Under the pieces are notes generated by a model. That model did no database searches. It had not been told where the DNA came from and saw only the letters and a list, made by a program, of their open reading frames with translations. 64,000 nt of DNA from NCBI GenBank assembly GCA_964511385.1, contig CAZEFE010000004.1, forward strand, positions 186,001 through 250,000, written 5' to 3'. A program made the position numbers and the translations under genes. Of the stretch, positions 43,190 to 52,598 are shown piece after piece. The number at the start of each line of letters is the position of its first letter. The first letter of the stretch is position 1. This DNA is from CAILHX01 sp964511385 (GTDB lineage Bacteria; Pseudomonadota; Gammaproteobacteria; Burkholderiales; Methylophilaceae).

Positions 43190-43773
43190 TGCTGCGTAAC
43201 CTGCTATTGCTTGGCGCCATGCTCGGGCTGCTCGGCTGCGGCGCAAAAACGCCGCAATCGGCGGCGCAGTTTGTCGGCTCGGATGTCAGTGACGTGCAAC
43301 TGACCAGTGATTTTGTGCTGCCTGACCACAACGGCCAGCCGCGCAAGTTGGCTGATTTCCACGGCAAGGTCGTGGCCCTGTTTTTTGGCTATACCCATTG
43401 CCCTGACGTGTGCCCCACCACCATGCATGACATGGCGCAGGGCATCAAGCTGCTGGGCGACAAGGATAAGCAGGTGCAGGTGCTGTTCGTGACGCTGGAT
43501 GGCGAGCGCGATACGGCACAAGTCCTGCGGCAATACGTGCCATCATTCAACCCCGATTTTCTCGGCTTGCGCGGCGACGAAGCCGCCACCATCAAGGTCA
43601 CCCAGGACTTCAAGGTGTATTACGTCAAGCAGCAGTCCAATTCCAAGGCGGGTTACACCATAGACCACACCGCCGGGGTTTATGTGTTCGACAAGACCGG
43701 CAAGCTGCGCGTCATCATGAAAAATGGGCAAAGTCCGCAGGACATCGCCCATGATCTTGGATTGCTGCTTTAA
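43189..43773 (+). CDS. senC: SCO1/SenC copper chaperone lipoprotein
   Basis: This is a 194-residue SCO-family protein that delivers copper to CuA of subunit II. A lipobox (GLLGCG) anchors it. The CX3C copper motif is in GYTHCPDVCPTT, with the ligand His in IDHTAGVYVFD. ATG 43189 overlaps the ctaB stop (TGATG). It is the last gene of the oxidase operon, and its stop abuts that of convergent slmA. Confidence 0.94.
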   Translation: MLRNLLLLGAMLGLLGCGAKTPQSAAQFVGSDVSDVQLTSDFVLPDHNGQPRKLADFHGKVVALFFGYTHCPDVCPTTMHDMAQGIKLLGDKDKQVQVLFVTLDGERDTAQVLRQYVPSFNPDFLGLRGDEAATIKVTQDFKVYYVKQQSNSKAGYTIDHTAGVYVFDKTGKLRVIMKNGQSPQDIAHDLGLLL

Positions 43774-44349
43774 TCAATCCAACCCGTATAGCAGCGTCAG
43801 TTGCGGCTGCACTAGTTCCGTGGGTTTACGCTTGAAGCCGCTCTTGGCAAACTGGTGCCAGCGGCCAATCACATAACACAGTAACAAATTGGCTTGAGCC
43901 TCAGGCTCCAGTTTGCGGCCGCTCTGTGTTTCCGCAATGCGCAGTGATTGTTTCAGCGTCGATTCAATGCGGTCGAATAGCTGGTTGATACGCACTTGCA
44001 GGCGTTCATCTTCATTCACCAGCGCGTCACCGATCAGCACGCGCGTCATGCCGGGGTTCTTCTCCGCAAACAGCAGCATGATGGTCAGGATACGCCGGAC
44101 CTGTTTCAGGCCTTCCTGTTCTTCACTGGTGATTTTGTTGATCAGGCCGAACAGCGAATGCTCGATGAACTCGATCAGCCCTTCGAACATCTGTGCCTTG
44201 CCGGCAAAGTGCCGGTACAGCGCCGCTTCAGAAACTTCCAGCCGGGCTGCCAGGGCAGCGGTGGTGATTTTTTCGCGCTTTGGCGCTTCCAGCATTTTTG
44301 CCAGGGTTTCCAGAATCTGCTGTTTGCGTTCACCGGGTTTGGTCGCCAT
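43774..44349 (-). CDS. slmA: Nucleoid occlusion factor SlmA (TetR family)
   Basis: This 191-residue TetR-fold DNA-binding protein blocks FtsZ ring assembly over the chromosome. The helix-turn-helix ITTAALAARLEVSEAALYRHFAGKAQMFEGLIEFIEHSLF closely follows SlmA, as do NPGMTRVLIGDALVNEDERLQ and INQLFDRIE, rather than metabolic TetR regulators. It is downstream of the HAD gene and argB, a recurrent betaproteobacterial order. Confidence 0.92.
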   Translation of the reverse strand: MATKPGERKQQILETLAKMLEAPKREKITTAALAARLEVSEAALYRHFAGKAQMFEGLIEFIEHSLFGLINKITSEEQEGLKQVRRILTIMLLFAEKNPGMTRVLIGDALVNEDERLQVRINQLFDRIESTLKQSLRIAETQSGRKLEPEAQANLLLCYVIGRWHQFAKSGFKRKPTELVQPQLTLLYGLD

Positions 44350-44358
44350 GATGGTTCC

Positions 44359-44991
44359 TTAAAAAAGTTTGGGGAGTGCCAGCACCGAAGCTACGCGAAC
44401 ATCCACATAGCTTGGGCGCTTGGCATTGGAATTAACATAAACAGTTTTCATGCCCAGCCGCTTGGCGGTTTTTAATGCCGGCAGGCTATCTTCCACCATG
44501 ATGCACTGCGATGCCTCGCGGCGGATGGTTTTTAACAGGCGCAAAAACCCATGGGTACGCGGCTTGGGTTGAAAACGGGTGGATTCGATGCTGAATACGG
44601 TGTCGAACAGATCACGAATTCCCAGCAGCGCCAGTACCTTTTCGGCATACGCCATCGGCGCATTGGTAAATACCACCTTGCTCCCGCCGAGTTTAATGAG
44701 CGCATGCCGCAGACCCCGGGTTTTCAGGATCATGCTTTCCAGGTGCGGGAACTGGTGGGTAAGCTGCAGAAAATGGTGCGGGTCGGTGCCATGGTGACGC
44801 ATCAGCCCGTGCAGCGTTGCCCCATAGCGTTGCCAGTAGTGGCGGCGCAGGTCATTGGCGTCTGTCTCGCTCAGGTTGAGATGCGTCATCAGGTAGTGCG
44901 TCATGCTCCGGTTGATGTGCGGAAATACATGGGCGCTGGCGTTGTGCAGGGTGTCATCCAAGTCGAACACCCATACCCGGTCACTTCGCAC
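44359..44991 (-). CDS. HAD-family pyrimidine 5'-nucleotidase-like protein
   Basis: This 210-residue HAD hydrolase has motif I VFDLDDTLHN, motif II VVFTNAP, and motif III/IV with KPRTHGF and MVEDSLPALKTAK. The short alpha-helical cap and the HVFPHINRSM stretch match the pyrimidine 5'-nucleotidase subgroup, which dephosphorylates UMP/CMP-type or damaged nucleotides. It lies between argB (17 bp) and slmA (9 bp) in one minus-strand operon. Confidence 0.85.
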   Translation of the reverse strand: MRSDRVWVFDLDDTLHNASAHVFPHINRSMTHYLMTHLNLSETDANDLRRHYWQRYGATLHGLMRHHGTDPHHFLQLTHQFPHLESMILKTRGLRHALIKLGGSKVVFTNAPMAYAEKVLALLGIRDLFDTVFSIESTRFQPKPRTHGFLRLLKTIRREASQCIMVEDSLPALKTAKRLGMKTVYVNSNAKRPSYVDVRVASVLALPKLF

Positions 44992-45008
44992 GGATCAGCG
45001 TGGCCATG

Positions 45009-45893
45009 TTATTTGGCACGAATTAACGTGCCTACGCCCTCGTCGGTCAGCACTTCCAGCAGCAGCGCGTGTTCCACCCGGCCATCGATGATGTGCACCG
45101 ATTTCACCCCGCTACGCGCCGCATCCAGCGCCGAACTGATCTTGGGCAGCATGCCGCCGGACAGCGTGCCATCCGCGAACAACCCGTCGATTTCCTTGGC
45201 GGAAAGCCCGGTCAGCAGGTTGCCGCTTTTATCCAGCACCCCCGGCGTGTTGGTGAGCAGGATCAGCTTTTCCGCACCGAGGATTTCCGCCAGCTTGCCG
45301 GCCACCACGTCGGCGTTGATGTTATAGGTTTCGCCCTCGGTCCCCACGCCGATAGGGGCGATCACCGGAATAAAGTCGCCGGTATCCAGAAACTGGATGA
45401 TGCTGGGGTCGATGCCGGTGATGTCGCCTACCTGGCCGATGTCTATCATTTCCCCCGGCGTTGCCGTGCTCTCGATCAGCAGTTTTTTCGCGCGGATGAA
45501 GTTGCCGTCCTGCCCGGTCAGACCCACCGCCTTGCCGCCGTGGCGGTTGATCAGGTTAACGATTTCCTTGTTCACCTGGCCGCCCAGCACCATTTCCACC
45601 ACGTCCATGGTTTCTTCGTCGGTGACGCGCATGCCCTGGATGAACTCACCCTTTTTGCCCAGTTTGTCCAGCAGTTCATTAATTTGCGGGCCGCCGCCAT
45701 GCACCACGACAGGGTTCATGCCCACCAGCTTCAGCAGCACCACGTCGCGGGCGAAGCTGTCCTTGAGCTTGGGGTCGGTCATGGCGTTGCCGCCATATTT
45801 GATGACAATGGTCTTGTCGAAGAAGCGCTTGATGTAAGGCAACGCTTCAGCCAGGGTTTGCGCTTTTTGCGCAGCGGTAGTGTCGGTGAGCAT
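45009..45893 (-). CDS. argB: Acetylglutamate kinase
   Basis: This 294-residue enzyme of the amino acid kinase family carries out the second step of arginine synthesis. Motifs are KYGGNAM, VVHGGGPQIN, GLTGQDGNFI, NINADVVAGKLAE and LLTNTPGVLD. An N-terminal helix (QTLAEALPYIKRFF) is of the type found in arginine-feedback-inhibited hexameric kinases. Its start is divergent from fhs across 159 bp. argA lies at the far end of the window, not in this operon. Confidence 0.96.
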   Translation of the reverse strand: MLTDTTAAQKAQTLAEALPYIKRFFDKTIVIKYGGNAMTDPKLKDSFARDVVLLKLVGMNPVVVHGGGPQINELLDKLGKKGEFIQGMRVTDEETMDVVEMVLGGQVNKEIVNLINRHGGKAVGLTGQDGNFIRAKKLLIESTATPGEMIDIGQVGDITGIDPSIIQFLDTGDFIPVIAPIGVGTEGETYNINADVVAGKLAEILGAEKLILLTNTPGVLDKSGNLLTGLSAKEIDGLFADGTLSGGMLPKISSALDAARSGVKSVHIIDGRVEHALLLEVLTDEGVGTLIRAK

Positions 45894-46052
45894 TGGCTCT
45901 CTCTGCGGGTTAAGTAAAACGGGGATATTTTACCGCTAAAGCGAGACAAAAGTGTTACGCCTCAGCATCGCTGAAAACCATCTTTTTAGAAGGGTGGGGA
46001 AACCTCGGTTACTTTGTTAAGATTCACTACAGATGCTATCCGGGAGAGGTGC

Positions 46053-47723
46053 ATGTTAAGCGACATCGAAATCTCGCAGCAGACCGCCTTGAACAAGGTG
46101 ACCGACATCGCCCGCGCCCTGGGGCTGGACGAAGAGGCGCTGATTGCGTTTGGCCACTACAAGGCCAAGATCGATTTTGAATCCCTGCCTGAACTGCACC
46201 ACCGCCCATTGGGCAAGCTGGTGCTGGTGACGGCGATTTCTCCCACGCCCGCCGGCGAAGGTAAAACCACCACCACCGTGGGCCTGGGCGACGCCCTCAA
46301 CGTGATCGGAAAACAAGCGGCGATCTGCCTGCGCGAGCCCTCCATGGGGCCGGTATTCGGCATGAAAGGCGGTGCAGCCGGCGGCGGCCATGCACAGGTA
46401 GTGCCGATGGAAGACATCAACCTGCATTTCACCGGCGACTTTGCCGCTATTGCGCTGGCGCACAACCTGCTGGCGGCGCTGATCGACAACCACATCCATC
46501 AGGGCAATGCGCTGGGGATTGATCCGCGTCAGGTGACGTGGAAGCGTGTGATGGACATGAACGACCGCGCGCTGCGGCAAATTGTGGTGGGGCTGGGCGG
46601 CAAGGTGAACGGCCAGGCGCGCGAGGACGGCTTCGACATCGTGGTGGCCTCGGAAGTGATGGCGATTTTCTGTCTGGCGCAGTCGTTGCAGGACCTCAGG
46701 CAACGGCTGGGCAACATCGTCATCGGTTACGGTTTCGACGGGCGCCCCATCTGTGCCAGCGACCTCAAGGCGCATGGCGCGATGACGGTGCTGCTGAAAG
46801 AAGCGATCAAACCCAATCTGGTGCAAAGCCTGGAACATACGCCGGCCTTTATCCACGGCGGCCCGTTCGCCAACATCGCGCATGGCTGCAATTCGGTGAT
46901 TGCCACCAGCCTGGCATTGCGCCTGGCGGATTATGTGGTGACCGAAGCCGGCTTTGGCGCCGATCTGGGCGCGGAAAAATTCATCGATATCAAATGCCGT
47001 AAATCCGGGTTGCGGCCATCCGCCTGCGTGATTGTGGCGACCATGCGCGCGCTCAAATACCACGGCGGGGTGGAAGTGCCGCAACTGAATGCGGAAAACC
47101 CGACCGCGCTGGAGGCCGGACTGGTGAACCTGCAAAAACACGTGGAGAACATCACCCGACACTACGGCCTGCCGTGCGTGGTGGCGATCAACCGTTTCAG
47201 CCACGATACCCCGGCGGAAATCGCCCTGGTCAGCCAGCGCATGGCGGAGCAGGGGGTCAAAGTGGTGCTGGCCGAACACTGGGCCAAAGGCGGCAAGGGT
47301 GCGGTGGAACTGGCACAGGAAGTGGTGCGGCTGGCGGAAGGCAACCAGCAGGCGATGCAATTTGTGTATGAAGATGCCGACCCGCTGTGGGAGAAAATGC
47401 GCAAGGTGGCGACGCGTATCTACGGCGCCGCCGACATCACCGCCTCGCGTCGCATCCGGGCACAGATCGATGCACTACAGCAGGATTACGGCCATTACCC
47501 GATTTGCGTTGCCAAGACCCAGTATTCGTTCTCCACCGATGCCGCGGCGCGCGGCGCCCCTACCGGGCATGTGGTGACCATCCGCGAAGTGCGCCTGGCG
47601 GCGGGAGCAGAGTTTGTGGTGATGTTGTGCGACGACATCATGACCATGCCGGGGTTGCCCAGGGAACCATGCGCCATGCGCATTGATATTGACGACAACG
47701 GCCGCGTGACGGGGCTGTTCTAG
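46053..47723 (+). CDS. fhs: Formate--tetrahydrofolate ligase
   Basis: This 556-residue enzyme makes 10-formyl-THF from formate, ATP and THF. PTPAGEGKTTTTVGL is the nucleotide loop, followed by EPSMGPVFGMKGGAAGGG, NLHFTGDF, GPFANIAHGCNSV and EAGFGADLGAEKF. Length and motifs are fully typical. ATG 46053 follows GGGAGAGG. It is two bases ahead of glcD, so one-carbon activation and glycolate oxidation appear to share a transcript, perhaps linking glycolate/glyoxylate salvage with C1 metabolism. Confidence 0.97.
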   Translation: MLSDIEISQQTALNKVTDIARALGLDEEALIAFGHYKAKIDFESLPELHHRPLGKLVLVTAISPTPAGEGKTTTTVGLGDALNVIGKQAAICLREPSMGPVFGMKGGAAGGGHAQVVPMEDINLHFTGDFAAIALAHNLLAALIDNHIHQGNALGIDPRQVTWKRVMDMNDRALRQIVVGLGGKVNGQAREDGFDIVVASEVMAIFCLAQSLQDLRQRLGNIVIGYGFDGRPICASDLKAHGAMTVLLKEAIKPNLVQSLEHTPAFIHGGPFANIAHGCNSVIATSLALRLADYVVTEAGFGADLGAEKFIDIKCRKSGLRPSACVIVATMRALKYHGGVEVPQLNAENPTALEAGLVNLQKHVENITRHYGLPCVVAINRFSHDTPAEIALVSQRMAEQGVKVVLAEHWAKGGKGAVELAQEVVRLAEGNQQAMQFVYEDADPLWEKMRKVATRIYGAADITASRRIRAQIDALQQDYGHYPICVAKTQYSFSTDAAARGAPTGHVVTIREVRLAAGAEFVVMLCDDIMTMPGLPREPCAMRIDIDDNGRVTGLF

Positions 47724-47725
47724 CC

Positions 47726-49183
47726 ATGCCCATCCCGCCCGCATTGTTGCCCTTATTGGCCCGGGTATTGCCGCCGGATGCCCTGCTCACGTTGCCCGAG
47801 CAACTGGCGCCATACGAATGCGATGCCTTGTCGGCCTATCGGCAACGCCCGGCCGCCGTGGCATTGCCTTCCACGGAGCACCAGGTCGCCGAAGTGCTCA
47901 GACTGTGCCGGGAATTCGCCGTGCCGGTGGTGGCGCGTGGCGCGGGTACTGGACTTTCCGGCGGGGCGCTGCCAGTTGCCGGCGCGTTGCTGCTGTCATT
48001 GGCGCGGCTGAATAACATCCTGCATGTCGATCCGCTGGCGCGCACGGCGCGGGTGCAGCCCGGGGTGCGAAACCTCGCCATTTCGCAGGCCGTTGCCAGC
48101 CACGGCCTGTACTACGCGCCCGACCCTTCATCGCAGATCGCGTGCAGCATCGGCGGCAACGTGGCGGAAAATTCCGGCGGCATCCATTGCCTGAAATACG
48201 GCCTGACCGTGCACAATATCCTGGAATTGCGCGTCATCACCATGGACGGAGAAATTCTCACCCTGGGCAGCCAGGCGCTGGATGCGCCGGGTTATGACCT
48301 GCTGGCGCTGATGACCGGTTCGGAAGGTATGCTGGGCGTCATTGTGGAAATCACCGTGCGTTTGCTGCCTCGGCCGGAGCGCGCGCAGGTGCTGCTGGCT
48401 GCGTTCGATAGTGTCGAGCAAGCCGGCGTGGCGGTGGGCGAGATCATTGCTGCCGGTATCATCCCCGCCGGGCTGGAAATGATGGACAAGCTGGCGATCC
48501 GGGCGGCAGAAGCCTATATGCACGCCGGTTATCCCGACAACGCCGAAGCTATATTGCTGGTGGAGGTCGACGGTGTGAACGCGGAGGTTTCCGATGGCCT
48601 CCGCGTGGTGCATGACGTGGTGTTGCGCTGCGGGGCTATAGAGGTGCGCACCGCGCTGGATGATACGGAGCGGGCCAGGTTATGGGCCGGGCGCAAAGCG
48701 GCGCTCCCAGCCGTTGGCAGGCTATCGCCCGATTACTATTGCATGGATGGCACCATTCCGCGCGGCAAGCTGCCGCAGGTGCTGCAGCGCATCGCCGAGC
48801 TTTCCGCGGAATACGGCCTGCGTGTGGCCAATGTGTTCCACGCCGGTGACGGCAACCTGCACCCGTTGATTCTGTACGATGCCAATGTACCGGGCGAACT
48901 GCACAAAACCGAACAACTGGGTGACCAGATACTGCAAGCCTGCGTAGCGGCGGGCGGCAGCATTACCGGCGAGCATGGGGTGGGTATCGAGAAAATCGAC
49001 CAGATGTGCCACCAGTTCGCGTCTCCGGAACTGAACATCTTCCATGCCCTGAAGCGCGTGTTCGACCCGGCGGCCCTGCTCAACCCCGGTAAGGCGGTGC
49101 CCAGCCTGCACCGCTGCGCGGAGTTGGGCGCCATGCATGTACACGGCGGAAAACTGCCGCATGCCGAGTTGCCGAGGTTCTGA
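47726..49183 (+). CDS. glcD: Glycolate oxidase FAD-binding subunit GlcD
   Basis: This 485-residue FAD-linked oxidase (FAD_binding_4 plus C-terminal cap) oxidises glycolate to glyoxylate. Visible motifs are VVARGAGTGLSGGALP, GGNVAENSGGIHCLKYG, NVFHAGDGNLHPL and GEHGVGIEK. It is followed by glcE after one base. The set glcDEF suggests salvage of phosphoglycolate-derived glycolate, consistent with but not proving autotrophy. Confidence 0.95.
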   Translation: MPIPPALLPLLARVLPPDALLTLPEQLAPYECDALSAYRQRPAAVALPSTEHQVAEVLRLCREFAVPVVARGAGTGLSGGALPVAGALLLSLARLNNILHVDPLARTARVQPGVRNLAISQAVASHGLYYAPDPSSQIACSIGGNVAENSGGIHCLKYGLTVHNILELRVITMDGEILTLGSQALDAPGYDLLALMTGSEGMLGVIVEITVRLLPRPERAQVLLAAFDSVEQAGVAVGEIIAAGIIPAGLEMMDKLAIRAAEAYMHAGYPDNAEAILLVEVDGVNAEVSDGLRVVHDVVLRCGAIEVRTALDDTERARLWAGRKAALPAVGRLSPDYYCMDGTIPRGKLPQVLQRIAELSAEYGLRVANVFHAGDGNLHPLILYDANVPGELHKTEQLGDQILQACVAAGGSITGEHGVGIEKIDQMCHQFASPELNIFHALKRVFDPAALLNPGKAVPSLHRCAELGAMHVHGGKLPHAELPRF

Positions 49184-49184
49184 G

Positions 49185-50234
49185 ATGCACCCGTGGATAG
49201 AACGCACCGCAGATCAGATCAGGCAGGCCGTTGCCGGTAAGCAAATACTCACCATTCGCGGTGGCGGCAGTAAGCATTTCTACGGCAATACGCCGCAAGG
49301 CGAGGTGCTCGACGTAGCAGGTTATCGCGGCATCATCGAATACCAGCCCGGCGAATTGACGCTGACCGCACGTGCCGGAACGTCGCTGGCGGAAATCGAG
49401 CAGGTGCTTGGCGCTCGACAGCAGATGCTGCCGTTTGAGCCGCCGCATTTCGGCATGGCAACATTGGGCGGGTGCGTGGCCAGCGCGCTGGCCGGTCCGC
49501 GCCGGCCATATTGCGGTGCAGTACGCGATGCGATGCTGGGCATCCGGATGATAGACGGCACGGGGCAATGGCTGAGCTTCGGCGGCAAGGTCATCAAGAA
49601 TGTCGCGGGTTACGATGTTACGCGCATGATGGTGGGTTCCATGGGCACGATGGGGGTACTGGCCGAGGTGTGCGTGCGGGTGCTGCCACGCCCTGAATGC
49701 GAGCGCACGCTCGCGCTGGATATGCCGCAAAACAAGGCGATCATTACCATGAATCAATGGGCAGGATTGCCCGTCCCGCTATCGGCCACTGCCTGGCGCA
49801 ATGGCCAGTTGCTGGTCCGGTTTTCCGGCACCGGGAGCGCGGTGCGCGCCGCGATGGAGAAACTGGGGGGAGAAGAATTGCCGCAGGCCGAAGCTTTCTG
49901 GCAGGCATTAAAAGAACAGCAATTGCCCGAGTTTGATGCCGCCACGCTGTGGCGCGTGAGCGTGCCGTCCATCACGCCAGTGTTGGAGGGCATGGCGGCG
50001 CGACTGGTGGAATGGGGCGGCAGCGTACGCTGGCTGGTCGGGGATGAGGACTCCGCACAACAGATGCGCGCTGCTGCGGTTGCCGCCGGCGGCCACGCCA
50101 CCCTGTTTCGCGGGCGCCTGCCGGCAGTGCCTGCATTTACGCCGCTGCCGGCGCCGCTGATGGCCCTGCACCACAACATTCGCCGCGTGTTCGATCCGCA
50201 CGGGGTGTTTGATGCCGGCAGACTTTACCCATAA
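49185..50234 (+). CDS. glcE: Glycolate oxidase subunit GlcE
   Basis: This is a 349-residue second FAD-binding subunit. LTIRGGGSKHFYG, LTARAGTSLAEIEQ, GGCVASALAGPRRPY and KNVAGYDVTRMMVGS are family motifs. ATG 49185 lies one base after the glcD stop; a longer frame would run inside glcD. The gene ends two bases before glcF. Confidence 0.94.
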   Translation: MHPWIERTADQIRQAVAGKQILTIRGGGSKHFYGNTPQGEVLDVAGYRGIIEYQPGELTLTARAGTSLAEIEQVLGARQQMLPFEPPHFGMATLGGCVASALAGPRRPYCGAVRDAMLGIRMIDGTGQWLSFGGKVIKNVAGYDVTRMMVGSMGTMGVLAEVCVRVLPRPECERTLALDMPQNKAIITMNQWAGLPVPLSATAWRNGQLLVRFSGTGSAVRAAMEKLGGEELPQAEAFWQALKEQQLPEFDAATLWRVSVPSITPVLEGMAARLVEWGGSVRWLVGDEDSAQQMRAAAVAAGGHATLFRGRLPAVPAFTPLPAPLMALHHNIRRVFDPHGVFDAGRLYP

Positions 50235-50236
50235 AC

Positions 50237-51949
50237 ATGCAAACCAACATTCGCCCAGATCTCCGTTGCACGCCGCAAGGCCGGGAAGCCGATGCCATTC
50301 TGCGCAAGTGCGTGCATTGCGGTTTCTGCAATGCGACCTGCCCGACCTACCAGGTCAAAGGTGATGAGTTGGATGGCCCGCGCGGACGGATTTACCTGAT
50401 GAAACAGATGCTGGAAGGTGCGGCGGCCGGGAGTACTACGCTGACCCATCTGGATCGTTGCCTGACCTGCCGCAATTGCGAAACCACCTGCCCGTCCGGT
50501 GTTGAGTATGGCCGGTTGCTGGATATTGGCCGCGACATGGCGGAACGGCAGATTGAGCGGCCTTGGCGGCAACGCCTGATACGGCGCGTGCTTGGCGCGG
50601 TGCTGACGCGCAGCTGGCTGTTCGGCGGCTTGCTGACGCTGGGGCGGGTGTCCAAGCCGCTGCTGCCCGGCAGCCTGAGCGGCAAGATTCCGGCACGGCA
50701 GTCATCCCACGCCTGGCCGCCGCTACGCCATGCCAGGCGCATGCTGGTGCTGCAGGGGTGTGTGCAGCCAGCCCTGGCGCCGCAGATCAACACACATGCG
50801 GCCCGGTTGCTGGATCAACTGGGCATCAGCCTGATTCCCGTATCTGGCTGTTGCGGGGCAATCGAGCAGCATTTATCCCAGGCGGCGGAAGCAAAAGCCA
50901 CGATGCGCCGCAATATCGATGCCTGGTGGCCCGCGGTTGAAAGCGGTGCGGAAGCCATCGTGATGACGGCCAGTGGCTGCGGAGTGCAGGTCAAGGATTA
51001 CGGCCACTATTTACGGGATGATCCGGTTTATGCCGCCAAGGCGGCGCGTATTGCTGCGCTGGCCAAGGACATTGCCGAAGTGTTGCAGCAGGAAGACCTG
51101 GGCAAGCTGCGGGTCACGCCGCGCAAGGTGGCTTACCAGGCGCCTTGCAGCCTGCAGCACGGGCAAAAGCTGCAAGGCCTGGTGGAAGGCATGTTGCAAT
51201 CGCTGGGGTTTGAACTGGAGGCGGTTGCCGACGCCCATTTGTGCTGCGGTTCGGCAGGGACTTACGCATTGCTACAGCCGGAACTGGCCGCTCAACTGCG
51301 CGCTAACAAACTGGCCGCTCTGGGCGCGGGTGGCGCCGATTTGTTTGCCACGGCCAATATCGGTTGCCTGAACCACCTGCAAAGCGGTACCGGCAAACGG
51401 GTAGTACACTGGCTGGAATTACTGGTGAATGATGATGAACCCAACCGGAGAACGCAGATGAATACTGAAAACGTCGCGCCCCTGCTGCAATACAGCTTCC
51501 CGCGCTTGAGTGATGGCTCGCCGCAAGCCTTGGCCCAGTATGCCGGCAAAGTGCTGCTGGTGGTCAACGTAGCCAGCGAATGTGGCCTGACGCCGCAATA
51601 TGCCGGGTTGCAGCGGCTGTATTCGCGCTACCGGGATCAAGGGCTGGTGGTGCTGGGCTTCCCCTCCAACGAGTTTGGCGGGCAGGAACCGGGCAGCGAG
51701 CAGCAGATCGCGCAGTTCTGCAGCAGCCACTTTGGCGTGGAGTTCCCCATGTTGGGCAAAACCACGGTCACCACTGGCAACGCCAACCCGTTTTATGCCG
51801 CGCTGGCGCAGCAGACCGGCGAAAGCCCGCAGTGGAATTTCCACAAATACCTGATCGACCGTTCCGGCAGGGCACAGAGCTTCGGCAGCCGGGTGGTGCC
51901 GGAAGATGCGGTACTGATGGCGGCGATAGAAGAAGCGCTGGCGGAATAA
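50237..51949 (+). CDS. glcF: Glycolate oxidase iron-sulfur subunit GlcF fused to glutathione peroxidase
   Basis: This is a single 570-residue frame. Residues 1 to about 400 are GlcF: two 4Fe-4S motifs (CVHCGFCNATCP, CLTCRNCETTCP) and two CCG-type domains (SGCCGAIEQH, LCCGSAGTYAL). From Met408 (ATG 51458) the sequence is a complete glutathione peroxidase of about 163 residues, with the active-site Cys in NVASECGLTPQY, plus FPSNEFGGQEPGS and WNFHKYLIDRSG. GlcF normally ends near HWLELL, and here no stop follows. A good Shine-Dalgarno (GGAG) precedes Met408, so the peroxidase may also be made separately. It is either a true fusion or a stop lost by sequencing error. Confidence 0.9.
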   Translation: MQTNIRPDLRCTPQGREADAILRKCVHCGFCNATCPTYQVKGDELDGPRGRIYLMKQMLEGAAAGSTTLTHLDRCLTCRNCETTCPSGVEYGRLLDIGRDMAERQIERPWRQRLIRRVLGAVLTRSWLFGGLLTLGRVSKPLLPGSLSGKIPARQSSHAWPPLRHARRMLVLQGCVQPALAPQINTHAARLLDQLGISLIPVSGCCGAIEQHLSQAAEAKATMRRNIDAWWPAVESGAEAIVMTASGCGVQVKDYGHYLRDDPVYAAKAARIAALAKDIAEVLQQEDLGKLRVTPRKVAYQAPCSLQHGQKLQGLVEGMLQSLGFELEAVADAHLCCGSAGTYALLQPELAAQLRANKLAALGAGGADLFATANIGCLNHLQSGTGKRVVHWLELLVNDDEPNRRTQMNTENVAPLLQYSFPRLSDGSPQALAQYAGKVLLVVNVASECGLTPQYAGLQRLYSRYRDQGLVVLGFPSNEFGGQEPGSEQQIAQFCSSHFGVEFPMLGKTTVTTGNANPFYAALAQQTGESPQWNFHKYLIDRSGRAQSFGSRVVPEDAVLMAAIEEALAE

Positions 51950-51963
51950 GTCGATAGCGTCGG

Positions 51964-52509
51964 TTATTTCAGCACGATGGATTCGATCACGATCTGCTGC
52001 GTCGGCACGTCCCCAGGCCAGGTGGGTGACTTGGCGATCTTGTTCACCACGTCCATGCCCTGCACCACCTTCCCGAATACGGCGTAGCCCCAGCCAGTTT
52101 CATCCTTGGAGCGGTGGTTGAGAAAGCCGTTATTGTTGACGTTGATGAAGAACTGCGCACCCGCGGAGTGCGGGTCGTTGGTGCGGGCCATGGCGATGGT
52201 GCCGATGTCGTTGGTGAGGCCGTTATCGGCTTCGTTCTGGATCGGGGCGCGGGTGGGTTTTTCATGCATGTCCTTGGTGATGCCGCCGCCCTGGATCATG
52301 AAGTTGCGGATGACGCGATGGAAGATGGTGCCAGCATAATGGTTGCTCTTCACGTATTCCAGAAAGTTCGCCACGGTTTTTGGCGCTTTTTCGCTGTTAA
52401 GTTCGACCACGATGGCGCCGAGGTTGGTGTTGATCTGTACCGTTGGCTGTGCCAGCGCTTGGCTGGAGAACATGCAGGCCAGCAGGGCGATTGCGAGTTT
52501 TAGAGACAT
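51964..52509 (-). CDS. ppiA: Periplasmic cyclophilin-type peptidyl-prolyl isomerase
   Basis: This is a 181-residue protein. A signal peptide (MSLKLAIALLACMFSSQALAQ) precedes a cyclophilin domain with FHRVIRNFMIQGGG, GTIAMARTNDPHSAGAQFFINV and GYAVFGKVVQGMDVV. It speeds proline isomerisation in exported proteins. ATG 52509 has AAGGAAC upstream; the longer frame to 52545 would spoil the signal peptide. Confidence 0.92.
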   Translation of the reverse strand: MSLKLAIALLACMFSSQALAQPTVQINTNLGAIVVELNSEKAPKTVANFLEYVKSNHYAGTIFHRVIRNFMIQGGGITKDMHEKPTRAPIQNEADNGLTNDIGTIAMARTNDPHSAGAQFFINVNNNGFLNHRSKDETGWGYAVFGKVVQGMDVVNKIAKSPTWPGDVPTQQIVIESIVLK

Positions 52510-52598
52510 GGTTGTTCCTTGGGGGCTGAAAAGTGCGCACAGCATAAAGTGTTTTGTGCAATCCAGCCAGTTGGTGTGGCATTGATGAAAGGTAACTG

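Noticed and set aside
46056..47360. Open frame of 434 codons antisense to fhs
   Set aside because: The complement of a highly conserved enzyme gene in GC-rich DNA; the translation shows no recognisable motif.
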